Shown piece by piece: positions 45,055 to 54,964 of a DNA stretch of 64,000 nt. Positions within the stretch are counted from its first letter, which is position 1; every line of letters begins with the position of its first letter. Both the position numbers and the translations under genes were made by a program. The notes below the pieces were generated by a model. That model did no database searches, was not told where the DNA came from, and worked only from the letters and a program-made list of their open reading frames with translations. This stretch comes from Vagococcus penaei (lineage in GTDB: Bacteria; Bacillota; Bacilli; Lactobacillales; Vagococcaceae): the NCBI RefSeq assembly GCF_001998885.1, contig NZ_CP019609.1:372001-436000 (forward strand), in the 5' to 3' direction.

Positions 45055-46293
45055 ATGACAATCAATCAATTCGATTCACTTTTAAGAAGTTATGCTCAAG
45101 TCATTACCAAAGTCGGTGTTAACGTCCAAAAATCTCACACTGTTGTGGTAACTGGTCAAGTGGAACAAGCACCTCTTGTTCGCTTAATTGTCGAAGAAGC
45201 CTATAAATTAGGTGCCAAACAAGTCATCACTCAATGGCAAGATGATATTGTTAACCGTCAAAACTTTTTATATGCCGATGAAGAAATTTTAACAACTGTT
45301 CCTGACTATAAAATTAGCGAAATGCATGATTGGTTAGATAAAGATGCTAGCCGGATTAGCATTGTTTCAAGTAACCCGGATGCTTTCTCAGGTGTTGACT
45401 CTCACCGTCTAGCTGAATTCCAAAAAGCGTCTGGCAAAGCAATGATGCCACTACGTCAAGCTACTCAAGCTAACAAAATTAGCTGGTTAGTTGTCGCAGC
45501 TGCTGGTAAAGATTGGGCAGCGAAAGTTTTCCCTGAATTAGATTCTAATGATGAGCAAGTTGACGCATTATGGACTGCCATCTTTGAAGCAACACGTATG
45601 TTTGAAGAAGATCCGATTAGTGCTTGGTATGCACATGAAAAATTACTGCAATCAAAAGCGGAAGAATTAAATGCTGAACAGTTTGATGCTCTACATTACA
45701 CTGCACCTGGCACTGACTTAGTAATTGGCTTGCCTGAAGGACATATTTGGGAAGGTGCTGGTAGTAAAAATGCTCGCGGTGAAACATTTATCGCTAACAT
45801 GCCAACAGAAGAAGTTTTCACAGCTCCCGACCGTTTACGTATTGATGGTGTCGTGTCTAGTACGAAACCACTTAGCTATTCTGGTACAACAATTGAAGGT
45901 ATGGTTTTTACCTTCAAAAACGGTAAGGTCATTGAAGTCACAGCTGAAAAAGGCGAAGACGTCTTGAAAAAATTACTAGATACAGATGAAGGTGCGAAAA
46001 GTCTAGGCGAAGTTGCCTTAGTTCCAGATAGCTCACCTATCTCTCAATCAGGTATTGTGTTTTACAATACATTATTTGATGAGAATGCTTCAAATCACTT
46101 AGCCCTTGGTTCTGCTTATGCGTTTAATCTTAAAGGTGGAACTGAAATGACTGACGACGAATTGGAAGAAGCTGGTCTAAATCGTAGTCAAACTCATGTT
46201 GATTTTATGATTGGCTCAGACAAAATGTCAATTGATGGTATCAAAAAAGATGGCTCACGAGTACCAATTTTTAGAAATGGTGAATGGGCTTAA
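45055..46293 (+). CDS. pepS: PepS/AmpS, M29 family metallo-aminopeptidase
   Basis: A 412-residue cytoplasmic aminopeptidase of family M29 (thermophilic aminopeptidase/PepS). Metal-ligand regions are LPEGHIWEGAGSKNARGE, FIANMPTEEVFTAPDRLRID and the C-terminal SHLALGSAYAF and SQTHVDFMIGS. It trims N-terminal residues from peptides. Normal length, AAAAAGGAG ribosome site, single gene with its own promoter and terminator. Confidence 0.95.
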   Translation: MTINQFDSLLRSYAQVITKVGVNVQKSHTVVVTGQVEQAPLVRLIVEEAYKLGAKQVITQWQDDIVNRQNFLYADEEILTTVPDYKISEMHDWLDKDASRISIVSSNPDAFSGVDSHRLAEFQKASGKAMMPLRQATQANKISWLVVAAAGKDWAAKVFPELDSNDEQVDALWTAIFEATRMFEEDPISAWYAHEKLLQSKAEELNAEQFDALHYTAPGTDLVIGLPEGHIWEGAGSKNARGETFIANMPTEEVFTAPDRLRIDGVVSSTKPLSYSGTTIEGMVFTFKNGKVIEVTAEKGEDVLKKLLDTDEGAKSLGEVALVPDSSPISQSGIVFYNTLFDENASNHLALGSAYAFNLKGGTEMTDDELEEAGLNRSQTHVDFMIGSDKMSIDGIKKDGSRVPIFRNGEWA

Positions 46294-46314
46294 GGTTTAA
46301 TATTTAAGACAAGT

Positions 46315-46357
46315 GCCAATGTAACGTTTAAAACAGACGTTACGTTGGCTTTTTTTG
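46315..46357 (+). terminator. Terminator of pepS
   Basis: GCCAATGTAACGT (46315-46327) pairs with ACGTTACGTTGGC (46337-46349), followed by TTTTTTT. Confidence 0.93.
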
Positions 46358-46445
46358 TACTTAAAATGAGAAATTCTCTCAACAATTTTTTATTTCTAGC
46401 CTTTTATTATATAATGGGTAATAGAATACAAGAAAGGAGATTATT

Positions 46446-49013
46446 ATGAAAAAAATAATCGCGTTAGGAAAAAAATATAGCAATTACCTGAAAGTTATTT
46501 TTGTAGCTTCGGTAGTTCTAATCGTCATCCATGAATTAAAGGCGATTGCTAAGACCATTTCATTCAACCAGCTAAAAGATATTTTTGGCACGCTATCGTG
46601 GGAAACTATTTCACTAATGGCAATCATTGGACTTATTAGCGTTGTACCGATGTTAGGTTACGATATTATTTTAACCAAACTCTTAAATGTTGATGTTAAA
46701 AAACGTTATCTTATCGAAAGCAGTTGGATGATTAATACCACTAATAATATTGTTGGTTTTGGTGGGTTAATTAGTATGGGACTTCGATCACAACTTTATG
46801 GGCAAGGAAAACGTAATAAGGATGTTATTCAGGCTTTATCAAAAATTTTGCTCTTATTGATGGCAGGTCTTTCCGTTTATAGCCTACTAGCGTTAGTTTT
46901 AGTATTCTTTGGGCATACTACGGACTATGTAGAACAATATTGGCCTTGGCTATTAATCGGTGCCTTATACTTCCCAGTCGTCTTTGTTGTTTCCATTATC
47001 AAAAAAGATGACTATGTTGGCAACATGACCTCTGAAACACGCCTGGGCTTACTATTAACCTCATTTTTAGAATGGACTGGTGTTGCCGTTAGTTTTATTC
47101 TGATTGGTAAATTGATGGGGATTCATTTTTCGACTTGGCAAATCTTACCAATGTTTATCGCAGCATCCGTCATCGGAATTATTTCTTTGATTCCTGGAGA
47201 ATTAGGCTCATTTGACGTTTTAATGATTTTAGGATTATCAGCGATGGGGATTTCTCGTGAACAAGTCGTCGCCTGGATTTTACTTTATCGGTTGTTCTAC
47301 TATATCATTCCATTTTTAGTAGGTATCTTATTATTTGGCCGAACACTTAGCAGCCAATTAAACGACCGGTTTGAAGGAATTCCGGCTAAAATAACTTCCC
47401 AAGTGTCACTGAAAATAATTGTGTTTCTTATGTATTTTACTGGTTTTATGCTTTGTCTATCCGCGACAATTCCACAAGCTTTCATTGATCACACATGGTT
47501 GGTTCGCTTTGATCCATTCTACTTACCGATTATTTCACAATTCCCGTTACTCTTTATGGGTGCTGCATTCTTTATGATTGGTAGAGGCTTATCAAGTAAG
47601 ATAAAACGGGCTTTTGTTCCAGCTCTAGTTGTACTCACACTCTCTATGCTCTATAGTGTTTGGCAATATTTCTACTGGCCATTTGTCATCTTTGTCTTAA
47701 TTTTATTTGCATTAGCTTTTCTTGCTCGTCCCGAACTGTACCGAAAACAATTAATTTACTCTTGGGAAATGATGACGAAGGATGGAATTTTAGGCTTTGG
47801 TTTAGTTATTCTATATCTTATCGTCGGCTTCGTTACAATCAGAACACACATTTTCCATCACCATTCTAATCAGTCAAACTTTTTTATTTTCCCTTCGGAT
47901 AAATTGTGGTTTGCTGGTTTAGTCTCAATCGTTATTATTTTTACCTTTATCTTGTTGTTAATGCGCTATTTTGAAAACAAGCGCGTTGTTATTGGCGACG
48001 AGTTGAATGACGAACGTGTTTTATCAGTTCTAACAACTTATGGTGGAAATACCGATAGTCAACTAGTCTTTTTAAATGATAAACGGGTCTATTTCTACCA
48101 AAATGCACAGGGTGAGGATACGGCTTACTTACAATTTGCGATTTATCGTGACAAATGTATTGTGATGTCCGATCCAAGTGGTGACTCTGCTGACTTTAAA
48201 GACTTACTGCTAAACTTCATTCAAGAGTGCGACGTGTATGGTTACTCCCCAATTTTTTATGAAGTATCTGAAAGCATTGTTTTACAACTGCATGAAGCTG
48301 GTTTTGGCTTTATCAAAATGGGTGAAGATGCACAAGTTAGACTACAAGACTTTACAACTACTGGTAAAAAGAAAAAAGGCTTACGTTCTGTGATGAATCA
48401 AGTCACCAAAGCTGGATGTACAATGGAAATGATTCATCCACCATTTTCAGCTGAAACAATGGCTGAATTACAGGCTGTCTCTGATGACTGGTTAGGTGGA
48501 CGAACAGAAAAAGGCTTCTCACTTGGTTTCTTTTCTGAAGACTATTTACAGCGTGCTCCAATTGCAGTAGTTAAGGATAGTGAAGGTGCGATTGTCGCAT
48601 TTGCTAATATTATGCCAACCTATACGGATGATACCATTACCATTGATTTGATGCGTTACAGCTCAAAAGCTCCTTCTGGAATCATGGATTATCTATTTAT
48701 TTCGCTATTTGAACAATTGCGTGATGATAATTACCAACTATTTAATTTAGGCATGGCACCCTTCTCAAATGTTGGGACGACAAAATATAGCTTTGTTCAA
48801 GAACGAATTGCCTTTCTGATTTATAAATATGGCAATCGCTTCTATTCTTTCCAAGGTTTACGTGCCTACAAAGAAAAATATGCTTCTTTCTGGCGTCCAC
48901 GCTATACTGCTTATTCTCGTCATGACTTCTTGGCTTATGTGATGTTATCACTTCTTTTAAACGATAATCGTCCTGTTACCAAAAAATCTAAAAAGAAAAA
49001 GAAAAAAAATTAA
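46446..49013 (+). CDS. mprF: MprF, bifunctional lysylphosphatidylglycerol synthetase/flippase
   Basis: An 855-residue integral membrane protein. The N-terminal part (to about residue 500) has some fourteen membrane segments of the flippase, including NNIVGFGGLISMGLR and LIPGELGSFDVLMILGL. The C-terminal GNAT-like synthase (about 520-845) shows IVMSDPSGDSADFKDLL and WLGGRTEKGFSLGFFSEDYL. It moves lysine from Lys-tRNA to phosphatidylglycerol and flips the product outward, giving resistance to cationic peptides. Full length with a basic Lys-rich tail; ribosome site AAGGAG. Confidence 0.95.
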   Translation: MKKIIALGKKYSNYLKVIFVASVVLIVIHELKAIAKTISFNQLKDIFGTLSWETISLMAIIGLISVVPMLGYDIILTKLLNVDVKKRYLIESSWMINTTNNIVGFGGLISMGLRSQLYGQGKRNKDVIQALSKILLLLMAGLSVYSLLALVLVFFGHTTDYVEQYWPWLLIGALYFPVVFVVSIIKKDDYVGNMTSETRLGLLLTSFLEWTGVAVSFILIGKLMGIHFSTWQILPMFIAASVIGIISLIPGELGSFDVLMILGLSAMGISREQVVAWILLYRLFYYIIPFLVGILLFGRTLSSQLNDRFEGIPAKITSQVSLKIIVFLMYFTGFMLCLSATIPQAFIDHTWLVRFDPFYLPIISQFPLLFMGAAFFMIGRGLSSKIKRAFVPALVVLTLSMLYSVWQYFYWPFVIFVLILFALAFLARPELYRKQLIYSWEMMTKDGILGFGLVILYLIVGFVTIRTHIFHHHSNQSNFFIFPSDKLWFAGLVSIVIIFTFILLLMRYFENKRVVIGDELNDERVLSVLTTYGGNTDSQLVFLNDKRVYFYQNAQGEDTAYLQFAIYRDKCIVMSDPSGDSADFKDLLLNFIQECDVYGYSPIFYEVSESIVLQLHEAGFGFIKMGEDAQVRLQDFTTTGKKKKGLRSVMNQVTKAGCTMEMIHPPFSAETMAELQAVSDDWLGGRTEKGFSLGFFSEDYLQRAPIAVVKDSEGAIVAFANIMPTYTDDTITIDLMRYSSKAPSGIMDYLFISLFEQLRDDNYQLFNLGMAPFSNVGTTKYSFVQERIAFLIYKYGNRFYSFQGLRAYKEKYASFWRPRYTAYSRHDFLAYVMLSLLLNDNRPVTKKSKKKKKKN

Positions 49014-49026
49014 TTAATTAAACTTA

Positions 49027-49077
49027 ATAGACCAACAGACTGACAATATAAAGTTGTCGTCTGTTGGTCTATTTTTA
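49027..49077. terminator. Bidirectional terminator after mprF
   Basis: ATAGACCAACAGAC (49027-49040) pairs with GTCTGTTGGTCTAT (49059-49072), with inner TGACAA/TTGTCG pairing, then TTTTT. It also lies after the end of the convergent DUF4396 gene. Confidence 0.9.
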
Positions 49078-49091
49078 GCGTAAAAGCAAGA

Positions 49092-49919
49092 TTACATTCT
49101 TTCTTTAATGCCTTTTTTAATTAAAAACCAATTCATTGGATATGCTGTACAAAAACCGATAAGCATTGCGATTTGCATCATGAACCAAAAAACGGGTGTG
49201 TTTGCTTCAATACTACTACCAAACCAATTTGGGAATAACCACAACTGACAAAAAGCAACGGTTGCATACATACCCACTTGCCAGGCTGTTAATGATAACG
49301 TATCAGCTTTGATGGCAGCTTTAATTCCTTCTTTACGTCCTAGGTGTTTCATTGGCACGATAGCCAAGTATTGGAAAGTCACACCAATGATATAAGCTAG
49401 AACAAATGCCCAGACAAATCCAGCATAAAGCCGTTCTTGAAATAACCAGTGATACCCACCAATCACATATAAACTGGGGAAGAAAAATAATAAAGTTTCA
49501 ATCATTAAATCAGCTAACGTACATCCTGCCCCACAATGACAGGTTCCAACAAAGACAGAAACTGGCATAGGTGATGGCGTCATATCAGACATATCCATTG
49601 GCATTGACTGATTGGTGGCACCCTCGGTCATTGTCATTTTCATCATAGAGTCATTAGATATCTCTTTCATTGACCCCAGTGATACTTGACTCATCGTCGT
49701 GTGTTTTTTCGCTTGAGGTCTGCCCCATTTTTGATAAGCTAAGACCCATAGTACAGAACCAAATAGTGTTGTAATCGGCCAAACATAAGTCATTACTTTC
49801 ATCGATTGCGGATGTTTCCGAACATCATAGCTCACATAGATAAATGACACAACTGATAAAGCAAGACTTATCCAAGCAAGTATAACCAACCAATTAGGTA
49901 TTGTTGATTCATTTAACAT
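49092..49919 (-). CDS. DUF4396 membrane protein with Met-rich, Cys-containing loop
   Basis: A 275-residue protein with about two N-terminal and four C-terminal membrane segments. Between them is a hydrophilic loop with clustered methionines (SMMKMTMTEG, SMPMDMSDM) followed by GTCHCGAGCTLAD. The C-terminal half (LADLMIETLLFFFPSLYVIG, KADTLSLTAWQVGMY) is the DUF4396 region. Met/His/Cys-rich stretches of this kind often bind copper or silver, but no biochemical role is established for the family. The ATG at 49919 follows AGAGG at 9 bases; the frame extends to 49943. Confidence 0.8.
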   Translation of the reverse strand: MLNESTIPNWLVILAWISLALSVVSFIYVSYDVRKHPQSMKVMTYVWPITTLFGSVLWVLAYQKWGRPQAKKHTTMSQVSLGSMKEISNDSMMKMTMTEGATNQSMPMDMSDMTPSPMPVSVFVGTCHCGAGCTLADLMIETLLFFFPSLYVIGGYHWLFQERLYAGFVWAFVLAYIIGVTFQYLAIVPMKHLGRKEGIKAAIKADTLSLTAWQVGMYATVAFCQLWLFPNWFGSSIEANTPVFWFMMQIAMLIGFCTAYPMNWFLIKKGIKERM

Positions 49920-50037
49920 AGTATTCAACCTCTTTCTATACAATAAATCATCTTTAAATCTTATAAGATAATTATATATAGAAAAATAACGTTAGAACAC
50001 TGATTTTTGTCTATTTACACGAAATTTTTGTAAAAAA

Positions 50038-50111
50038 CGCGCCCGATACGAATTGAACGTACGACCTATCGCTTAGGAGGCGATTGCTCTATCCTACTGA
50101 GCTACGAGCGC
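50038..50111 (-). tRNA. tRNA-Arg (anticodon CCT)
   Basis: A 74-base cloverleaf on the minus strand. The acceptor stem pairs GCGCTCG with CGGGCGC (one G-T). D-arm TAGCTCAGTAGGATAGAGC, anticodon stem-loop ATCGC-CTCCTAA-GCGAT with anticodon CCT, and T-loop TTCAATT are visible. The discriminator is G. CCA is not encoded: a run of six T's follows at once, which probably terminates transcription. It reads AGG codons. Confidence 0.94.
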
Positions 50112-50194
50112 TAGTTATTAAATCAACAGGGCTATTTTCTCACTAAATGGACAGCTTGTAAAGAGAAAAAAGATGGCTTTTGATCGCCATCTCT

Positions 50195-51520
50195 TTATTT
50201 GGGTTCTTTATTCCAATGAACCCCTTTATTTTTTTGTTTTTTGGTTCGGTTTTTCTTTTTCTTAGGTTTAACTGGTGTATCTGGCTGTTTATTAGTCACT
50301 TTTGATGCTGATTTAGCTGGGCGACTTTTGGGTTTCACCGTCTTAGGTGCCAAGACATCCGTTGCTAAAACTTCCGTTTCTACTTCAGACTCACCATCAG
50401 TTGGACGCTCCGTTAAAATTTGACCATGCGCTGCAAAGACCTCAATTAGTTCGCGATCAATTTCACGCATGATTTGTCTAAGGTTTCTTAACTCACGCTC
50501 ATTGACTAAACTGATGACCATACCATCTTTTCCCATTCGACCAACACGACCAGCACGATGGACGTAATTTTCAGCCATTAACGGCACATCATGTTGAACG
50601 ACATAATACAAATCACTAAAATCTAAACCACGTGCTCCAATATCGGTTGTTAATAATAAAGGCAAACGATTATTTTCAAAATCTTTAATAGCCGCTTTCC
50701 GTTCTGTTTGATGTTGATCAGAGGCTAATGTCGCATGAGACACATCAAAGTAATCCATTCTTTCAGAAACCGCACCTAATTCACTTACTTGATTAAAAAA
50801 TACGAGAGCCTTAAAGTTAGGTGTATGGACTAAACGACGTAAAACGTCCGAACGTTTACGGCTTGGTGTTAGGATATAGGCATGCTTAATCGTGCCTTTA
50901 GTAGTGTCTTCCTTTGTCACATCAATAATCAGTGGTTCCGAAATAAAAATATGGTCTAACTCAGGAATGACAGCTTGACCTGTTGCAGATACTCCAACGA
51001 TTTGGATATCTTTTTGCATTGATTTGATAATACTTTTAGCCGCATTGTATTCTGTCTGTGCCACTAAATCATCAATTTCATCAAGTACCAATGTTTTAAT
51101 TAAATGTGCTTTAATACGTTTTGTTTTAATTAATTCTAATACCCTACCTGGTGTGCCAATAACGATTTCTGGTCGTTTTTTCTTTAAGCCTTCTACTTGG
51201 CGTCGAAGATTTGCACCACCTAAAATGGTTTGGACATTCAAGTTTAATGGCTTGGCCCATAAACGGGTCACTTCTGCTACCTGGGCAGCTAATTCTTGCG
51301 ACGGTAATAAAATTAATAATTGGTTACCCTCATTTGGTACCAATTTTGCTAATAATGGTAATAAATAAGCAACGGTTTTCCCAGAACCTGTTGGTGAAAT
51401 ACCCAATACGGATTGATTGCTTGTTAATGGTTCGAACATTTTTTCTTGAATTAATGTTGGTGTTTGGTAACGTTGCTTTTCCCATAGTTCTTGCCAATTA
51501 TCTGGTAATTGATTTTTCAT
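50195..51520 (-). CDS. DEAD-box RNA helicase (CshC/YfmL-like)
   Basis: A 441-residue helicase. Motif I SPTGSGKTVAYLLPLL, Ib GTPGRVLEL, II VLDEIDDL (DEID variant), III VSATG, V TTDIGARGLDF and VI HRAGRVGRMG are present. The C-terminal 70 residues are a Lys/Arg/Pro-rich tail (KPKKKKNRTKKQKNKGVHW) likely to bind RNA. It probably acts in ribosome assembly or mRNA turnover. It is shorter than CshA; the subfamily name is tentative. Confidence 0.92.
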   Translation of the reverse strand: MKNQLPDNWQELWEKQRYQTPTLIQEKMFEPLTSNQSVLGISPTGSGKTVAYLLPLLAKLVPNEGNQLLILLPSQELAAQVAEVTRLWAKPLNLNVQTILGGANLRRQVEGLKKKRPEIVIGTPGRVLELIKTKRIKAHLIKTLVLDEIDDLVAQTEYNAAKSIIKSMQKDIQIVGVSATGQAVIPELDHIFISEPLIIDVTKEDTTKGTIKHAYILTPSRKRSDVLRRLVHTPNFKALVFFNQVSELGAVSERMDYFDVSHATLASDQHQTERKAAIKDFENNRLPLLLTTDIGARGLDFSDLYYVVQHDVPLMAENYVHRAGRVGRMGKDGMVISLVNERELRNLRQIMREIDRELIEVFAAHGQILTERPTDGESEVETEVLATDVLAPKTVKPKSRPAKSASKVTNKQPDTPVKPKKKKNRTKKQKNKGVHWNKEPK

Positions 51521-51547
51521 GCTTTTTTAACTTCCTCACTCAATTTC

Positions 51548-52564
51548 TTATTTGTCTGCTTCAAACACTATATCATTTTGTTCGCGAATTGTCGTCATAA
51601 TTTCGTGAACTTCTCGGCATAGCCCAATCCAATCTTGGTAACGTTTTTGCTCTTTGACACCATATGGATGCGTAATAATCTGACTAAACGCTCGTGCTTC
51701 GTCAATCATTGGATTTTCTTCTGGTTGAACGGCTAAACTGTGCTCAACCGTGCCATCTGACTTGCGTTTTTCATAGAGAATTTCTTCAATTGAATTAACC
51801 GCATCTAAACGAATCGTACCATCTGTTAAATAAATTTCTGATGGCAAATAGCTGTTAGCATGTTTACCTGTCATCATTGTGACGTCGAATGTTGGATAAC
51901 GGAAAATCAAAGTTCCCATTACATCTACTCCAGTATCAAGTTTGCGGTCAAAATAAACGACCTCATCAGGACGACCAAACCAATCAACTGCAGCATAAAT
52001 TAAATACACACCTAAATCCATTAATGCTCCACCAGAGTAAGTAGCTGAAAAAATATTAGGATTAGTTCCCTCTAAATAAGCATCATAGCGAGATGAGTAT
52101 TTCATAAAGGTTAAATTAGCTCCGATAATTTTTGACTTGTCTTCTGCTAGTAATTTTTTTACCGTTTGAAAATTCACTTCATGTAGATGACGTGCTGCCT
52201 CGAACATAAAGACTTCTTTATCTTCTGACAAATTTATTAATTCTTTCAATTCACGGCTATTTGAAGCAATCGGTTTTTCAACAATAACATTTTTCCCAGC
52301 TTCCATCGCCTTCTTGGCTTGCTCATAATGCAAACTATTAGGTGAGGCAATATAAACAACATCAATCTCCGATGATTGAAAAAAAGCCTCTAAATCAGTA
52401 AATAATAACAATTCTCCAGCATTAGAGTAATGATCAGCAAAACGGCGTGCTTTAGCTTCATGTCGTGAGTACACTGCAGTCAGTTGATATTCCTCACTTT
52501 TCAAAGCCGCCTCCACAAATTCATGAGTAATCCAATTTGTTCCAATGATTCCTAGGTTTAACAT
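51548..52564 (-). CDS. Gfo/Idh/MocA family oxidoreductase
   Basis: A 338-residue NAD(P)-dependent enzyme. LGIIGTNWITHEFVEAAL is the nucleotide-binding N-terminus, VIVEKPIASNSREL carries the family EKP motif, and SGGALMDLGVYLIYAAV is the substrate domain signature. The ATG at 52564 (MLNLGIIG) is chosen; the open frame extends to 52693 but without family sequence. Substrate unknown (sugars, inositol or similar). It lies 27 bases upstream of the helicase gene on the same strand. Confidence 0.92.
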   Translation of the reverse strand: MLNLGIIGTNWITHEFVEAALKSEEYQLTAVYSRHEAKARRFADHYSNAGELLLFTDLEAFFQSSEIDVVYIASPNSLHYEQAKKAMEAGKNVIVEKPIASNSRELKELINLSEDKEVFMFEAARHLHEVNFQTVKKLLAEDKSKIIGANLTFMKYSSRYDAYLEGTNPNIFSATYSGGALMDLGVYLIYAAVDWFGRPDEVVYFDRKLDTGVDVMGTLIFRYPTFDVTMMTGKHANSYLPSEIYLTDGTIRLDAVNSIEEILYEKRKSDGTVEHSLAVQPEENPMIDEARAFSQIITHPYGVKEQKRYQDWIGLCREVHEIMTTIREQNDIVFEADK

Positions 52565-53019
52565 ATTTTGGCACACACCTTTCAAGTATTTAACATTTGA
52601 TGTCACAAATACACTGAGTATCAAACGAGGGTTACACAAAAAAATGACAATTTTTCTGTCATTTTTAATTATAACAGAAAATAAGTTTTGCATAAATCAT
52701 TCTGCTATTCTCGATTAAATGACAGAATAGTTAGACAACTTTTTTATATCACGAAATCGCCTTGTTCTTTTTCAGTCTCCTTAATGATTAATTTAACTCC
52801 TCTATTTTTACCAAGCAGTCAAGGAATGATTCTATACAATGACCACTAACTATGATAAAATGTACTGAGTATCAAAGGCTAATTTAGCTTTTGAAATAGA
52901 CGGTGAATGAATAAAGAACCATTGATAGTGTATATTATTTGTGACTGCTTATGCATAATCATAGGCTTCTTTAGTCAATCATAGCTAACCAATTACTATT
53001 TATTAAAGGAGATATATAT
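52565..53019. other. Gene-free region between the oxidoreductase and rpoY
   Basis: Contains a 13-base direct repeat ACTGAGTATCAAA at 52613-52625 and 52864-52876, a hairpin AAAAATGACA/TGTCATTTTT (52640-52666) and an inverted CTATTCT/AGAATAG (about 52710-52731). No open frame with a ribosome site. A short minus-strand stretch ending near 52750 codes for GVKLIIKETEKEQGDFVI, perhaps a gene relic, but too short to claim. The right end holds the AAAGGAG ribosome site of rpoY. Confidence 0.45.
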
Positions 53020-53235
53020 ATGATTTTTAAAGTTTATTATCAAGAAGACAAGGCTTTTAGCCCACAAAGAGAAAAAACAAAATCACTTTACATTGAAGGT
53101 GAATCAGACGTTGCTGTACGTCGTTTAATTAATAAAAATACCCCTTACAATATCGAATTAATTCAACTACTTGAAGGCAATCATTTAGAATACGAAAAAG
53201 AAAACGCTGATTTTACATTAGTGGAGTTTGAATAA
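53020..53235 (+). CDS. rpoY: RpoY, RNA polymerase epsilon subunit
   Basis: A 71-residue protein (DUF1447) with [19 protein letters not shown] and [19 protein letters not shown], matching the small epsilon subunit of Firmicute RNA polymerase. It binds near the polymerase jaw and resembles the phage Gp2 inhibitor. Ribosome site AAAGGAG. Two bases before rnjA, an arrangement conserved in Bacilli. Confidence 0.95.
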   Translation: MIFKVYYQEDKAFSPQREKTKSLYIEGESDVAVRRLINKNTPYNIELIQLLEGNHLEYEKENADFTLVEFE

Positions 53236-53237
53236 TA

Positions 53238-54914
53238 ATGAAAGTCCATATAAAAAATAACGAGACTGGTATTTTTGGTCTCGGCGGACTTGGTGAAATT
53301 GGAAAGAATATGTATGGGGTCCAATTTCAAGACGAGATTATTATTATTGATGCAGGAATTAAATTCCCAGAAGATGAATTATTAGGGATTGATTACGTTA
53401 TTCCTGACTACCATTATATTTTAAAAAATTTAAATAAGGTCAAAGCGCTCGTTATCACTCATGGTCATGAAGATCATATTGGTGGCGTGCCTTTCTTACT
53501 AAAACAAGCAAATATTCCAATTTATGCTGGTCCACTTGCTTTAGCATTAATTCGTAATAAATTAGATGAGCATGGACTGCTAAGAGATGCAGAATTACAT
53601 GAAGTGAATGAGAATTCTGTTATCAAATTCCGTAAGACAACTGTCAGCTTTTATCGGACAACGCATAGTATTCCTGAGGCAAATGGTGTTGTTGTCAAGA
53701 CTCCATCAGGAAATATTGTGTATTCGGGAGATTTTAAATTTGATTTCACGCCTGTTGGAGAGCCAGCTGATTTACACCGAATGGCTCGCCTTGGTGAAGA
53801 AGGCGTTCTTTGTTTACTATCTGATAGTACCAATGCTGAAATTCCTGAATTCACTAAATCAGAAAAATTAATTGGCGAGTCCATTTTACGAATCGTTGAA
53901 AAAGTTGATGGGCGGGTTATTTTTGCGACATTTGCTTCAAATATCTTCCGTTTGCAACAAACTTGTGAAGCGGCTGTTAAAACAGGACGTAAAGTGGCTG
54001 TTTTTGGTCGGAGTATGGAAAATGCTTTAGTAAATGGACGAAGCCTTGGCTATATTACTGCTCCCGAAGAAACGTTTATTGATGGTCGTGATATCAATCA
54101 ATATGCTGCCAATGAAATTATGATTTTATGTACAGGATCACAAGGTGAACCGATGGCTGCTTTAAGTCGGATTGCTAATGGAACTCACCGTCAAATCTCA
54201 ATTCAACCAGACGATACTGTCATTTTCTCAAGTTCTCCAATCCCTGGTAACACAACAAGTGTGAATCGCTTAATCAACTTGTTATCAGAAGCTGGTGCCA
54301 ATGTCATTCATGGGAAAGTTAATAATATTCATACGTCTGGTCATGGTGGTCAACAAGAACAAAAACTGTTATTACGTTTATTAAAACCAAAATACTTTGT
54401 TCCTGTGCATGGTGAATATCGTATGTTAAATGTTCACTCGCAATCGGCTCAAGCAACTGGAATCCCAAAAGAAAATTGCTTTATTTTGGGTAATGGTGAT
54501 GTGTTAGCACTAACTAGTGACTCTGCTCGTCGTGCTGGTCACTTTAATGCCGATGATGTCTATGTCGATGGTAATGGGATTGGTGATATTGGCAATATTG
54601 TTTTACGTGATCGACGAATTTTATCTGAAGATGGCATTGTTTTAGCCGTGGCAACTGTTAATTATGCCACGCAAACAATCGTTGCCGGCCCTGATATTCT
54701 ATCACGTGGATTTATTTATATGCGTGAATCAGGTGAATTAATTCAAGAAACACAACGGCTACTATTCAATGCTATTCGTAAAGCACTTAAACGACCAAAT
54801 TGTGACGAAGCCATGTTAAATGAAGTCATCATTAGCGCCGTCCAACCTTTCTTAATCGAAAAAACTGAGCGTCATCCAATGATTATTCCAATGGTTTTAG
54901 AAGATCAATCATAA
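53238..54914 (+). CDS. rnjA: RNase J1
   Basis: A 558-residue metallo-beta-lactamase/beta-CASP ribonuclease with 5' exo- and endonuclease activity in mRNA decay. The metal site is [10 protein letters not shown] (about residue 73), with [13 protein letters not shown] and [12 protein letters not shown] next; the beta-CASP part holds [13 protein letters not shown] and CTGSQGEPM, and [21 protein letters not shown] follow. Full-length and coupled to rpoY. Confidence 0.96.
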   Translation: MKVHIKNNETGIFGLGGLGEIGKNMYGVQFQDEIIIIDAGIKFPEDELLGIDYVIPDYHYILKNLNKVKALVITHGHEDHIGGVPFLLKQANIPIYAGPLALALIRNKLDEHGLLRDAELHEVNENSVIKFRKTTVSFYRTTHSIPEANGVVVKTPSGNIVYSGDFKFDFTPVGEPADLHRMARLGEEGVLCLLSDSTNAEIPEFTKSEKLIGESILRIVEKVDGRVIFATFASNIFRLQQTCEAAVKTGRKVAVFGRSMENALVNGRSLGYITAPEETFIDGRDINQYAANEIMILCTGSQGEPMAALSRIANGTHRQISIQPDDTVIFSSSPIPGNTTSVNRLINLLSEAGANVIHGKVNNIHTSGHGGQQEQKLLLRLLKPKYFVPVHGEYRMLNVHSQSAQATGIPKENCFILGNGDVLALTSDSARRAGHFNADDVYVDGNGIGDIGNIVLRDRRILSEDGIVLAVATVNYATQTIVAGPDILSRGFIYMRESGELIQETQRLLFNAIRKALKRPNCDEAMLNEVIISAVQPFLIEKTERHPMIIPMVLEDQS

Positions 54915-54919
54915 ACTTA

Positions 54920-54954
54920 AAAACACCTTAGTTGGTAACCAACTAAGGTGTTTT
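54920..54954. terminator. Bidirectional terminator between rnjA and perR
   Basis: AAAACACCTTAGTTGG (54920-54935) pairs with CCAACTAAGGTGTTTT (54939-54954) around a TAA loop; T-rich sequence follows on both strands. Confidence 0.93.
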
Positions 54955-54964
54955 CTGATTTTAT

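Noticed and set aside
52735-52810. Possible peptide GVKLIIKETEKEQGDFVI on the minus strand
   Set aside because: The frame is only about 24 codons from the previous stop, has no start codon with a ribosome site and no family match; at most a gene remnant.
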